Assembly (NCBI GenBank): GCA_008000375.1
Contig: SMOI01000287.1
Coordinates: 1 to 37,192, forward strand
Source: Poteriospumella lacustris
Lineage: Eukaryota > Sar > Chrysophyceae > Chromulinales > Dinobryaceae
Length of the DNA stretch: 37,192 nucleotides
Reading direction: 5' to 3'
This document shows positions 1 through 10,571 of the stretch, in pieces. Positions within the stretch are counted from its first letter, which is position 1. Each line of letters opens with the position of its first letter. Position numbers and translations under genes: made by a program. Under the pieces are notes generated by a model, which was not told where the DNA came from, did no database searches, and saw only the letters and a list, made by a program, of their open reading frames with translations.

Positions 1-574
1 CATCTTTCCGAAGATACCATGATCGGTCAATCGGAAGATGATTGGGATGATGCCACGATCATGAAAGTTTTTCATGATTCCATAAAGCGGCACAAAGCTG
101 GAAGAAACACGGTAAGTTGGTTCAGTGACTTACTTCGTCGGCAAAGCCGCGGCTTACAGAGATTCTATTCAGACTACTAATGCTACCGATGAAAGGCCGA
201 TAAAAGTCCCGCCAATACCAAGCAGCTCCTCTTCGAAGAGAAAGCGGGTCGAGTTCATCCTCGAGGATGGTGAAGTCCAGGAGGACTCCAACAGCGGCAC
301 GGGACATGGCCCTACCGAATCGAAGCGCGCAAAGCCGCTTGACAATCCACCAACTGGTGAGGATCAAACAGAAGACTCTCAGAGGTATGATTATCGGTAG
401 TTCTCATCGAACTATTCCGGTTCTATCCCGTCTCAAACGACTTCAAGTCTGCGCTCGTCCTCATTTTCACGACTTCGTGTTCCTCGTAGGGTCTGGCCGA
501 GCCAGAGTGGTTATGCAACGGGAAGATACCAGCTCCTTTGCGAACTGGCAGAGCATGGCCTATTATCTAAGTAA
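1..574 (+). CDS. SMN1: SMN-like survival motor neuron protein, Tudor-less, 5' end at window edge
   Basis: SMN proteins assemble Sm rings on spliceosomal snRNAs together with Gemin2. Three exons fit: 1-111, 173-384 and 490-574 (introns of 61 and 105 nt, GTAAGT and GTATGA donors). An in-frame ATG lies at 19-21, but the six codons before it are open, so the true start may be outside the window. From that ATG the product is 129 residues. Residues 4-24 hold the acidic/Trp motif GQSEDDWDDATIMKVFHDSI, which resembles the SMN Gemin2-binding helix (WDD followed by a helix). The C-terminus (WPSQSGYATGRY) resembles the YG box used for oligomerisation. Between them is a Ser-rich basic linker with KRKR and ESKRAK, likely nuclear localisation signals. 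No Tudor domain fits in the about 70 residues available, as in fission yeast Smn1. The second intron boundary is the least certain part. The gene converges on RPS4. Confidence 0.7.
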
Positions 575-769
575 TGTTGTTGGTAGAAGTTGAATTGTAA
601 TGAAAACAGGTTTGCTTAGAGACCATGACCGGTCAAGTGACTTCGTCTGACCTCGTTGCGTTTGCGGAGTTCTAAAGTTGAATTTGCATTGTTGATTGAA
701 CCGGGAGGTTTAAATAGGGGGAGCGTTGGAAGGTTACAATGTCGATTGTGGTACACTACTGGGCACTAT

Positions 770-1731
770 TTACACAGTTGCAGCCTTTCTCTTCTTGATG
801 AGGGCCTCTCTCTCCTCCAAGATAGAAAGCTTGACACCGTCGCCCTTAGGAAGAGAAATGGCAGGAACATCACCAGAGCCGACAATGAAGACGTTCTCCT
901 GTCTCGTGGAGAACACGTGGCCAGTGGCGTCTCTGACAGTGACAATGTCGAAGGAGCCAGGGTGCTTCTCGACGTGGACAACAACACCCACACGACCAGT
1001 GTTGCGACCCTTGGTGATCATTGCAACGTTTCCAGATTCGAACTTGATGTGGTCGATGATCTTGCCGGTGGCGATATCAACCTTGATGGTGTCATCAACC
1101 TTGATGGCAGGATCAGGGTATCTGATAGTGCGACCGTCGTGGGTAACAACGAGCGGGATCTTCTTCAAGGAAAGCTCAGCGCGCTTGACCTTGCAGAGCT
1201 TGAAAGCCTTCTCCTCATCAGAGATTCTGTGAAGAGCGTACTTGCCCTTGGTGTCGAAGATAAGTCTGAACTGATCGTTGGACTTGGGGATCTCAACGAC
1301 GTCCATGAATCCAGCAGGGAAGTTAGGATCAGTTCTGATCTTTCCGTCAACCTTGACGTTCTTCTCAATGCAGATAACCTTAGTCTCGCGACCAGTCAAG
1401 GCGTACTTCAGGCGGTTTCTCAAGATGAGAATGAGCGGCAAGCACTCTCTCAACTTGTGAGGACCCTGAGATGGGCGAGGAGCCTACACACCAAATACAT
1501 ACAGCAATGCGATCAGTCACCGCAACCTTGTGTCCTTCTATTGCGATGTGATATACTTACCCAGATACCGTCCATCTTGGACAGCATCCAATGCTTGGGG
1601 GCATTGAGACGCTTCAAGTGCTTCTTCGGACCACGAGCCTAAATAAATGAAATCAATTCGCAAAAAATGGAAATCCGTCATGACCAACTGCACCCGCGAT
1701 GTGGAAACCATGCACGAAGGGGGCTTACCAT
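770..1731 (-). CDS. RPS4: 40S ribosomal protein S4 (eS4)
   Basis: This is a structural protein of the small ribosomal subunit. Exons in coding order are 1731-1729 (only the ATG), 1638-1561 and 1483-770, giving 264 residues, which matches the usual length of about 263. Introns are 1728-1639 (90 nt, donor GTAAGC) and 1560-1484 (77 nt, donor GTAAGT), both in phase 0. The N-terminus after splicing reads [20 protein letters not shown], the typical eS4 start. The S4 RNA-binding segment ([20 protein letters not shown]), the [13 protein letters not shown] motif and the KOW-like stretch ([18 protein letters not shown]) follow. Ending at 770, it converges on the SMN-like gene with under 200 bp between the stops. 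Identification is certain. The one-codon first exon is inferred from the ATG|GTAAGC junction and the lack of any other ATG before Ala2. Confidence 0.95.
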
Positions 1732-2108
1732 TGTTTAGAATATATCTGCTCCAACCTTCTCGCTTTGTGAATCAAAGCGGGCTCGAATCGTGTGATAAAT
1801 CGCGAGCCTATATTTCGCAGTGGCTGGTCGAATGCCACTCAGGCCTCACAGGGAAGGACTCACCACACATTCGAGCACAATCGACCCCCGGACTGTGTTG
1901 CGTCGAGCATGTGGGAGAAATGAGAGCTGTGCGTGGGTTTTTTACTTTTCGGCAGTTTCAGATATTGCAGTTTCACCTCTCACCTCTCCCCTCCGCGGTA
2001 ACTCAACTCTGCAATAGAGCCGAAAGATACGGTGATACTGTTGTAATTTGTGAGCGATGTGGAGTGATGGTCCAATAGGGAAGTGATGATAGTCTTGATG
2101 ATTACATT

Positions 2109-3899
2109 TCACGCACGGTCAAAGTCGTCTTCCCAAATTGTGGCTGCCATATTTAATGGTCTCCTTACCACGTGATTCACCCATTTTCGTTCCCGTTCGG
2201 CCACGTACGTCATGCTGCTGTGCTTAGCATGATGACGAGTTTGCTTCTTTTGGTGGTATGTCATTGAGGGTTCGTCCAACAGCGATATTGCAGGATGAGA
2301 TGGTGGACTGTTCTGACGTTGCTTTTGCAAGAACTGGAGACAATTCTGTGACTTGTGACGAATCATCGTTTGTCATTGTTTCCACTATTTTGGACCATTT
2401 ACTGCGGGACCAGTGGTGTGTATTGGGCTGTCCATCGTCACCGGACACGTCGATATCGATCGTGACCGGTCAGGTACAGACAATGCAAGGAAGGTAAATT
2501 CAACGCAATAACATCATCAACTGCTGTGTACACCTCTTTTGCATCCGCTTCCAAACCGATGCTGTTGCATGACAACGTTTCCAACGCCACTGATCTGTCC
2601 GAAGATGTATGCGATGCTAACGAGTCTGCAATGGCACGCATCGTCTTCCCACTGATTTGCGACATCTTCGCACACTGCAGTTGCTTGATACCACCAACTT
2701 GTTGTGTCAAACCACGACTTGACGCATGCAATAACGATGTCATCCACGCTACAAGGCCCCGTGTTCTTGCACAGCATCGTTCACCACTGGGTCACACAAC
2801 GATGTGAGCAACCCAACCTCAACGTCGTGCAGTTCGGGAAGTGTGCAGGACTACGCAACAAATCGCCCGACTTAGCGAAGGTGTCCACACTTCCACGTAC
2901 AGCGAAGTTGATACAAAGCACAGCTCCGACATATACCGACACACATGTTTCAACACAAGGAGACTGCGATGATCTTATTCTTCACCACCAACTGCTGCCG
3001 TGGAGGTCATGGCTGAAGACGTAGATGAGAGCGCATTCACCAAATGCTGGAGATCAACGGGGCTGTAATGATTCGCAATCAGCAATGAATATCGTGGTGG
3101 CTTCTTTTGTGGTGGAAGCAAACGTCGAGGCGCCTTCTCCTTTTCCAGTTGTTCCATCAGTTTTGTTGAACATGCTACCATTGCATTGTCCACCTCCGCT
3201 ACACGGATTTGCAATTGCTCTTCGATTTCGGACAGCAACTGCGGAACCAACACTAAAATGCCGCGATCGGCAGTGACCATGCTTCAACCAACGCAGGAAT
3301 CAGTCGCTTCGGCAGGCTTTGAAACGAAGACATTGACTTCGAAGACATGGCGACATCGGAGAAATCCAGACGGAGACTGATAATCAACTCATCGTCCTCT
3401 TCGTTGTCATCTTCGTCATTGCTATCGTTCTTGCCAACATCATGATGTCTGTATCCTTCTGTAAGGACTAACGGCACTTCCTTCGGATTTTCTGGCTTTT
3501 TCTTTTTAGAAGTTGATGTACCAGGAATGGTAGGTGCGAGAGACGCACTGTCAATGATTCTCGTAAGAACCTCGCCGCAAGGTTGATCGTTTGTTGCATT
3601 TCACGTTCACATCTATCCCTGGTATCCCAACTCATCCCATCGATCCGCCCAGCAGCAGGACCCCGAAAGTGAAACGTCCATTCAGCGTGATCGACGGACG
3701 ATCCAACGGAGACACTTTGCCACATACGCACGACGTGGTCAGTGCAGTGCTCGGTGGTGCAAGTGTGTTTTCTGAGAACCAACGCAACATTCTTTTACCT
3801 GCTTTAGCCCGCCTTTCCTCGGCATATTTTAACAATCTCGATTGAGGAAGCTTTCACACTGTTGCTTTCTTGTTTTGGGGGGTGTTCTGCGAAAATCAT
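2109..3899 (-). CDS. Unrecognised multi-exon gene, exon structure unresolved
   Basis: I do not recognise this gene and cannot splice it with confidence. Several minus-strand stretches look coding, not random. A Lys-rich segment followed by an acidic run (NDSNDEDDNEEDDE) lies around 3477-3380. A predicted coiled coil with a basic Pro-rich tail (QLLSEIEEQLQIRVAEV, later KLMEQLEKEKAPRRLLPPQKK) lies around 3250-2990. A Ser/Ala-rich helical stretch (TMRAIADSLASHTSSD) lies around 2700-2490. A C-terminus ending WEDDFDRA with a stop at 2109 closes the region. The frame changes between these pieces imply about four to six short introns. A possible start is the ATG at 3899-3897, divergent from the RRM gene at 3959. 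The order of acidic and coiled-coil pieces fits a nuclear scaffold protein, but that is a guess. Part of the span could be non-coding. Confidence 0.35.
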
Positions 3900-3958
3900 T
3901 TCCTTTTTTTGTCGGGACAATCTTTTTTTTCCTCCGTCTTCAGCTGGCATCGTCAATC

Positions 3959-5761
3959 ATGGGTCTTGGAGAAGTTTTTGTCGGTGATTTATCTTTTTTC
4001 TGTTCTGAAGCAGACTTGCGTGAGCGATTTGAAATATTTGGTCCTGTCCAAAATGCGATCATCAAGCGCGATTGCCTTGGACGAAGTCTGATGTTTGGGT
4101 TTGTTCATTACAAGACCGCTGCGTCCGCTAAGCAAGCCATCCGTACCCTGCATGGTCAAAAGTTCATGGGTCGTTCGATAATGTAAGTCAGTACTTTGCA
4201 GAATTGGTCGTTGTGAGAGTTTCTGAAGGATGTTCCCCTGTTTTGTAGTGTTCACGATACCAATTCGCGCGCACCTAAAAAGGACTACTCCCTTTGGCAT
4301 AAAGTGAACGTGTACTTTGTGACCTTCCAACAGCCTCAAATTTCGGAATCCTTTTTGGATGAAGCTTTTCAGATGTTCGGCCAAATTGCTGACATCGTTG
4401 TCCGTGAGCACACCATTCATTCCATGAATTTGGCCTCATCTGGTCCATCATCTGGCCCGTCAGCTCCTTCAACTTCTGAGGCTTCCACCGTCCGATGGGT
4501 GTCCGGCTATGGTGTTGTTTTCTTTACAGAAGAGGCGATGGCAGTGCAGGCTGTCAATTACATGGACAGTCGCACTACGGCAGCTGGAGTCAACTATACA
4601 TGCACTTTTCGCGGTCGTGTTTCTCAGCCTCAAGGTGTTGCGGGGTCTGCTGCATCCAACGAAGCCTCTTCTCATGCGCAGCAAATGTCTCTGCTCCAAA
4701 GAAGACTAATGGCTTTGGCTGAAAATTTGCCAGTTGTCTTACGAGATGCCTTTCTCACGTCGTTCCAGACGTCTTCGTCTCCTCCAGCCCAGGATCGCTC
4801 CCACCATGGATCATCGGCCCCACTGATGGGCCCACCGCCGATTCATCAAGCGTCTCCGTCTTCTACGACTGGACGCCAATTCCAGCCGAAGTCGCGTGGT
4901 GTGCGTTCCAATCATGCACCGTTGTCCAACCCACCAAGCTTGTCCTCCTCCCCAGGTCAGCCGATGGCTGACGGAGTAATTCACTTGTCGCTGGATGCGC
5001 TCCCACGCTATATTTCCGAGCAAGCTTTGAAGAGCGCTGTTGAGGCTCCCCTTCCTCATCCCGTGAATCACGAATCCTCCATGAAAACCAGCTTCGAATA
5101 CGGTGTGTCGTCCTCGCCATCCTACCCTCCCCGATACTATCAGTCTCCCTCGACTGTTTGGAGGTCCTCGCACTCCTCTGTGCCATTTTCGTCGACTAAC
5201 TCCAGTCCTTCGTTGGCGGAGCGCATGTCTTCTTCGCCCAATACGTCGCTTTTGGCTCACATTGAGCAACAACGTCAACAGCAAATGCTGCAGTACCAGT
5301 CGCCGGCGCCGCGTGATGACTACGTTCATAGTGGCGCATCGCCTGTTTCACAGGGACGAATCTACAACCGTAACTCGCCTTCCACCTCCTTTGCGTCTCC
5401 AATGGCAAGTCCCACTCTCCGATCCGCCCAGTGTAATGCGGCTGGATTGGGAAGCCACTCGCCTGACCACTCCGCCAGTTTCAGTCGTGAAACGTTGTTC
5501 ATGATGAACATGCGTCGTCAGCAAGCGCCGCATGCGCATTCGATGGATGTTTCGTCTTCCTCCTTGGCTGCTCAGCAAAGTGCGCGCCATGCTGCCAAGA
5601 GAACCTCCTTATTGTCGTTTCAAGAGGACCTTGCTGTTCCACTTCCTGGAGCTTTCCCCTCGCCTCGTTCTCCTGAAATCGCTTATCGCGCTCCTCCTCT
5701 CGAAGATCGCTTCCCGCTGCAGTCGTTGGGGTCGTTGAGCTTGCAGCAGTCTAGATTTTAA
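3959..5761 (+). CDS. Two-RRM RNA-binding protein with long Ser/Pro-rich tail
   Basis: The product is a 578-residue RNA-binding protein from exons 3959-4182 and 4249-5761, with a 66-nt intron (GTAAGT...TTTTGTAG, phase 2). The first ATG in a good context, CAATCATGG, is taken as the start. RRM1 covers residues 2 to about 77, with an RNP2-like EVFVGDL and an RNP1-like LMFGFVHY. RRM2 covers about 92-200, with RNP2-like NVYFVTF and RNP1-like GYGVVFF, and has a Ser/Pro-rich insertion in its loop (SSGPSSGPSAPSTSE). The remaining 370 or so residues are Ser/Pro/Gln-rich and low in complexity, with many SP and SSP motifs that could be phosphorylated. The tandem RRMs resemble hnRNP- or PABP-type proteins, but I cannot assign an orthologue. 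A role in mRNA binding, stability or splicing is inferred. Its 3' flank is unusually long and pyrimidine-rich. Confidence 0.85.
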
Positions 5762-6311
5762 GTGATGCCATGAGTCTCGTGCGGCGGGTATTTCCTTTTC
5801 GTGTACTTTACCGCTCTCTGTTTCTGTGCGTTCGTTCTGAGCATTCTTTCCAACTTGTCGGCGTTCGTTCTAAACCCCCCTTCTTTTTTTCTTGCTGAAG
5901 GCTATGTTCCAAGTGTGTTCCATGGAGGTGGATGCGCCTCCGTGCCTCCCCTGCCGAGCGTAGTGTAGTGTTCATGTGTTGTTTCATGTTCTTTCTTTCC
6001 ATCTGTTCTCATTGGATCTCTTCCTTTTCTATTGAGGAGAGATTGTAGTTTGATCAGCTTTTTTGTCGGTGCCGGCGTATCCATCGGCTACATTTCGCTG
6101 TGTAGGCGTCCACGTCGCGCCTTTTCCTAGACTCTGCCCACCTTCCTTCCATTTGTGTTGAGCGTGCCAGTGTCGTCGCTGCTGACGGTCACGTCGTTGT
6201 CGTCTTTCGGGTGGTTGTTTACTTTCATTGGTGCTTTCCTGCCTCTCGTATCAGTTGAGTCTCACTTCACCTACTCGCCTCACCGTGCGTAGCTCCGTGT
6301 ATCCCCCCTCC

Positions 6312-6341
6312 TTCTCCTCCTCCTCCTCCTCCTCCTCCTCC
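6312..6341. repeat. (CTC)n microsatellite
   Basis: A trinucleotide run of CTC/TCC units, about nine repeats, inside the pyrimidine-rich intergenic tract. Confidence 0.9.
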
Positions 6342-7413
6342 CCTTCACCTTCTCTGTGATAAAGTGTGTTGTCGTTGAATTGAATGGACCATCTTGAAAT
6401 AGTTGGCGCACCGAATTGTTTGTTTCCAGGGTTCCACGTGGCCTCGCTCATTTTGCAGGCCTGTTGTCCCTGTTCGCCTGGCGTTGTTGTCCGTCTGGCG
6501 TACATCTCTCCGGTGTTGATTTCCTCCCCGCCCCGCCCCGCCCACAGGTGGCCGAATGTTTTTGATTCTTGATTTTGTCGTGTCTCCCGCCGACTCTCTT
6601 TTTCTCTTCCTTCATTGGTGTCGTCGCTGCTGGCCTCCGCATCTCTCTGTTGTATTATTTCCCTCCATAGCCGCGGCCTGTTTCTCGTCGCTCCCATTTC
6701 GATGGCTTCCTATGTGCGGCATGTGCCCAAATGCGCATGACGCCAGCTGCCGCGGCGATGGCAGCGTCTCTCATCGTGGTGCCGAAGCATCGTGTTAGCT
6801 TTTTCTCCCTCGCCTTGTTTCCCGTAGTCCTCCCGTGTCTGTTTGCGTGGAACTCTCTTGCATTTCGTGCGAAGAGGTGAACGAGTGCACAGCCACATCA
6901 ATATTACGTTATCAGTTTATCAGTGGCACCGGTTGTTGCACTTAGTCGACGACGTCGCTCGATGCGCTGGCAGCCTACGGGAGTGCGGAGGTTCGTCCCT
7001 CGGCTCTTCATGAGTAGCGCTTCCCTTCCGCCTTCCACCGCCGCGACGTCGTCCGCTCCTTCTTCCCTTACTCCCCTCATCTGTCGGTTTATGTCTCTTT
7101 CATCGACGCGACAGTCTCGTCGCTCTGTGGCGCCCCTGTTCCTATTCATTCTTCGGCGATGATCTGTCTTGTCCCCGTTCACCGCGTCCTCTCTAGTATG
7201 CACGCATTGGAATCGTGGTATTCAGTGTTTGCCCCTTCCCCGCCTGAACACAATCCACGAAATATCTTCTCGAACCCACAGCTTTTCCTACTCCTTTTTT
7301 CTTTTGTCTCTTTCTCTTCGTTCATCACCGCGTATCTCAAGCAGCGTCTGTTTTCTTTCCGTTCTCCTTTTCTTCGTCGTCGACGTCGTGTTCCTCTACC
7401 ATTTATGATGTTA

Positions 7414-7428
7414 CCCCCCCCCCCCCCC
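7414..7428 (+). repeat. Poly(C) run of 15
   Basis: Fifteen consecutive C residues in the gene-free tract. Homopolymers of this length are prone to length errors in assembly. Confidence 0.9.
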
Positions 7429-8956
7429 GCCTGTCCTCTTCGTTCGTCACCCTTCGTCCATTGAGCACAACGTGTGCAGTGACATGTTTCCGATGCTCCT
7501 CAAACACGGACACTGTTTGGGGCCCTTTGTTGGGATTTGCACAGGTCTCGCGCGAGGCCAATCTCTATCAATAGACTCGGTGATCTTATGCACCACGACC
7601 CTTTTTCCTGCGCTTGCGCTTCTCGTTTCTGCTTCGAATCTGTTGGAATTGCTGGCTGTTGCTTACTTGCGGTGTTTTTATTTTGCATTTGTTGTTGTCG
7701 TCGTGTGCTCTCGTTGGTTCTCGTAGGGCGACGCTTCATGGAGCGAAGTCTTGCCGCTTCTGAGGCCTGGAGAATGTGTCGCGAGTTCTGCGTGCGTTGG
7801 TGTTGTTACATGGTCCCCGTGATGTGCTGTGCTCGGTGCGCGTTGCGAGCAGGCATCGTCGCCTGGCTCCAACATTAGTCCTGTGGCTGCTACAGAGTCG
7901 TCTTGCAGCGCCTTAGTTGTGCCCATTCGTTGCAGCCCACTGCAATCTCCTCTTCCGCCAGGATTGGCTATCGCCTTAGCTTGCCAATCCTTGCGCGTCT
8001 CGGATGTCTCTGCGTGTTGTCTTTGTTTCAGTGGAATACATTGTCAGTGGGTGCGTAGTGTCTCACCCCTCAAAAAGTATTCGTGCGGTGCTTTGTTGTG
8101 TTATGTGTCCGTGTTCGAGGGGCTAGTCCCCTGTGTAGTTGGTGAATTGCGTGTTCATTGTTCGTTGCTAGAGAAGGTTGGTCATTGATTGGTTATTGTT
8201 CTTCTCTCTTCGCTTTCTTTCGTTCATTCATTCATTCAGTCTCTCTGTAGTTCTGTCTTTTTCTTCCGCTGTTCGATCGCAATCTTGACAATCATTAACC
8301 ACCGGATGACTGCGAGTTATGGTTCCATTGCACGACTGTCCCACACCCGTCGCCGGCCTCGTTAACTTGTCTGCTGGGGCGTCGGTGCGGAGGGGGATCG
8401 ATCCTGTTCCTGTGGCGCGCCCTCAACCATTGTGGAGAAACGACATTGGATTTCCATTTTATGAACATTTTACTTTAATTGCTTGCTCAAGACTCGCTTC
8501 CCGTTCTATCTTCTCATTTCGATGATGCCGAGTGGTGTGCGGGTGACGACAAACTTCTCCATACATCCCTAGTAGTCGTCATCTCATGGCCTTCGCTGCA
8601 TGTTACACACATGTTCGCCCTCTAATGTTTCTTTCGTCTCTTTTTCCCTTCCGGTTACTTCTTCCGCATGGGGTATCTTTCCCATGCTGCACATGTCTCC
8701 TACCTCGCAGTGTTCTCATATTCATTCCCTCTCCTACGACATATTTTACGACATATTTCGAACGAATCAAAGAGTTAAACAACTCCAAAGACAGGTGGAT
8801 GTAACACCTCCAGAATAACTACTCCACCCAAAACGTTGCAATGTTCAACATTTGTCGTCAATAGGCCAACGCGTACTGTATCGTAGGCAAAAACAGCATT
8901 GGAGATTAGCGACAAACATACAGCTCTATATTGCTACTAGTGGGCCGCTCTTCATC

Positions 8957-9029
8957 GGGCGTGTAGCTCAGATGGTAGAGCGCACGGTTAGCATCCGTGA
9001 GGTAGGGGGATCGATGCCCCCCATGTCCA
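8957..9029 (+). tRNA. tRNA-Ala (AGC)
   Basis: A 73-nt cloverleaf with no intron. The acceptor stem GGGCGTG pairs with CATGTCC (two G-U pairs) and the discriminator base is A9029. The third acceptor pair is G3:U70, the main identity element for alanyl-tRNA synthetase. The anticodon stem CACGG/CCGTG encloses the loop TTAGCAT, with anticodon AGC at 8990-8992. The T arm is GGGGG/CCCCC around ATCGATG, the variant T loop also seen in animal tRNA-Ala(AGC). The A box (TAGCTCAGATGG) and B box (GGATCGATGCC) are both present. CCA is not encoded, as expected in a nuclear tRNA gene. Confidence 0.97.
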
Positions 9030-9034
9030 TAACC

Positions 9035-9038
9035 TTTT
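9035..9038 (+). terminator. RNA polymerase III T-run terminator
   Basis: A TTTT run starting 6 nt after the tRNA-Ala 3' end on the same strand, the usual pol III stop signal. Confidence 0.75.
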
Positions 9039-9091
9039 GTTATTCTTTTGCAACTAGAACCTTGATCACTTTCTTATTCCCTTCTATCTCC

Positions 9092-10277
9092 ATGCTGGTC
9101 ATCTTGGTGGCTTGTTTTCTTTTGTTTTGTTTCAACGTCAATGCAAGCCCCAGAGAAGGATCAATCATAGTATTCCAGAAAGGTGAAGGACAGTACTACT
9201 GCCACAAAATTCCTTACTTGCTCCGCACACAGAAAAATACCCTCATCGCCTTAGCAGAAGGACGGGGACGCAAAGGTCGGGAAGCATGTGATGATTTCTC
9301 GGTAAGTAATTTGGGATGGTTGATGTTTGACTCAGCAACGCAGAGTGAACCTTGTTTCCTCGTTTCGACAGGGAACCGATCTCGTTTTCAAGCGAAGCGT
9401 GGATGAAGGACAAACTTGGAGTCCCATCCAAGTTCTATATTCCAATTCGTCTGACACGGAAACAAACGTTGTCGGCAATGCTGCTCCGGTTCAAGATCAG
9501 CAGTCTGGTCGTATTTGGATACCTTTCTGCCGGAACAACGTGGAAGTGTACATCACCTATTCCGACGATGATGGTGCGACGTGGTCCACCCCAACCTATC
9601 ATCCAGAACTGACTCGCAGCGATTGGAAGTGGATTGGATTGGGTCCTCCGGGTGGCCTCCAATTGCAGCTCGCACCGTACGCCGGACGCTTGGTGATTCC
9701 TTCGTATCACACCATCAAATGGAAAGGCGACGGGTGCGACTCGTTTGGACATATCCTCTACAGTGATGACAGTGGTGCAACGTGGAGCATTGGGCCCACA
9801 ACCAATATCGGGTACCCGTCGTACCTGGTGAATGAGAATCAGGCGGTGGAGTTGGCGAACGGTTCCGTCTTGATCAATGCGCGTACGGTCTCTAATCGAC
9901 GTGTTCAGATCCTCAGTGTCGATGGAGGCGCAACATTCCATGAGCCTTACGTCGTAGAGTCGTTGGAAGAGCCGTGGGAAGGCTGTGAAGGATCCTTCGT
10001 GCGTGATGCACAGCGTCAAGAGGTGTACTTCTCCGGTGCCACGTCCTCTCATTCGCCGGTACGTCTCCGGCTGGCCTTGTTTGTTTCCGCGGACGAAGGG
10101 GCCACTTGGCATGAGCGAATGATGATTGACGATGGAGCTGTCGCGTACTCGTCGTTGCAAGTCATCCCTGCACAGCGTGCCGCGTCGCGCACGGGGTTGG
10201 AAGTTCTCTACGAGCGAAGCAACGTGACGCAGTTGGTCTTTGAACCCGACGAGATTCGCTACTATCGCATTTGGTAG
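9092..10277 (+). CDS. Secreted BNR/Asp-box sialidase (exo-alpha-sialidase)
   Basis: A GH33-type sialidase of 371 residues, predicted to release terminal sialic acids from glycoconjugates outside the cell. Exons are 9092-9301 and 9372-10277 (70-nt intron, GTAAGT...CGACAG, phase 0). The chosen ATG begins a clear signal peptide (MLVILVACFLLFCFNVNAS). Five Asp boxes (SxDxGxT[WF]) start at about residues 79, 133, 201, 252 and 309, the blades of a six-bladed propeller. By analogy with NEU2, the acid/base Asp is in the 67-72 region (CDDFSGTD). The Glu that activates the nucleophile is E225 (NENQ), and two Args of the triad are R241 (INAR) and about R301-303. The nucleophile is Y329 (AYSSLQ). The first triad Arg of the RIP motif is Lys39 here (CHKIP). 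The tRNA-Ala lies 62 nt upstream, so the promoter is very compact or overlaps it. Confidence 0.9.
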
Positions 10278-10299
10278 CCGCAGTGACCGCAGTGACACT

Positions 10300-10310
10300 C
10301 CCCCCCCCCC
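10300..10310 (+). repeat. Poly(C) run of 11
   Basis: An 11-nt C run in the 3' flank of the sialidase gene, in the 295-bp gap before the convergent SETD9-like gene. Nothing else was recognised in that gap. Confidence 0.85.
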
Positions 10311-10571
10311 ACCTCTTTTGTATTTGTCCTCCTCTTGTTTCGAAGTATAACCGAGCAGTGTCCGATGTGAGGGCAGCGTATGACGGTCGCGTTGTATCCT
10401 GCCTCCGTAGGACGTCCGTGTTTCGAGAGAATATCTCTCTTCCTTTGTGGGTAAACTCATTTAAATGTTTCCTCTCCTATGTGTGCGTGTCCTGTCCTTC
10501 TCAGTCGGGTCCGCAGTCGAAACGAAGAAGAATTGAATGTGTAGCTACTGTTACTGTTACTGCCTCGGAAC

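Larger units (their letters stand above)
5762..8956. other. Gene-free pyrimidine-rich intergenic tract
   Basis: About 3.2 kb with no gene that I can support. The plus strand is persistently rich in T and C, so forward frames are dominated by Ser, Phe, Leu and Cys and reverse frames by Arg, Glu and Lys. No frame shows a domain or stays open beyond about 150 codons. It contains a (CTC)n microsatellite and a 15-nt C run. It may be a long 3' UTR of the upstream RRM gene, a non-coding transcript, or promoter-proximal DNA of the tRNA and sialidase. Confidence 0.6.

Noticed and set aside
656-1642. Plus-strand open frame of 328 codons
   Set aside because: Opposite strand of RPS4, which is unmistakable.
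9435-10460. Minus-strand open frame of 341 codons
   Set aside because: Antisense of the sialidase second exon. The sialidase motifs settle the strand.
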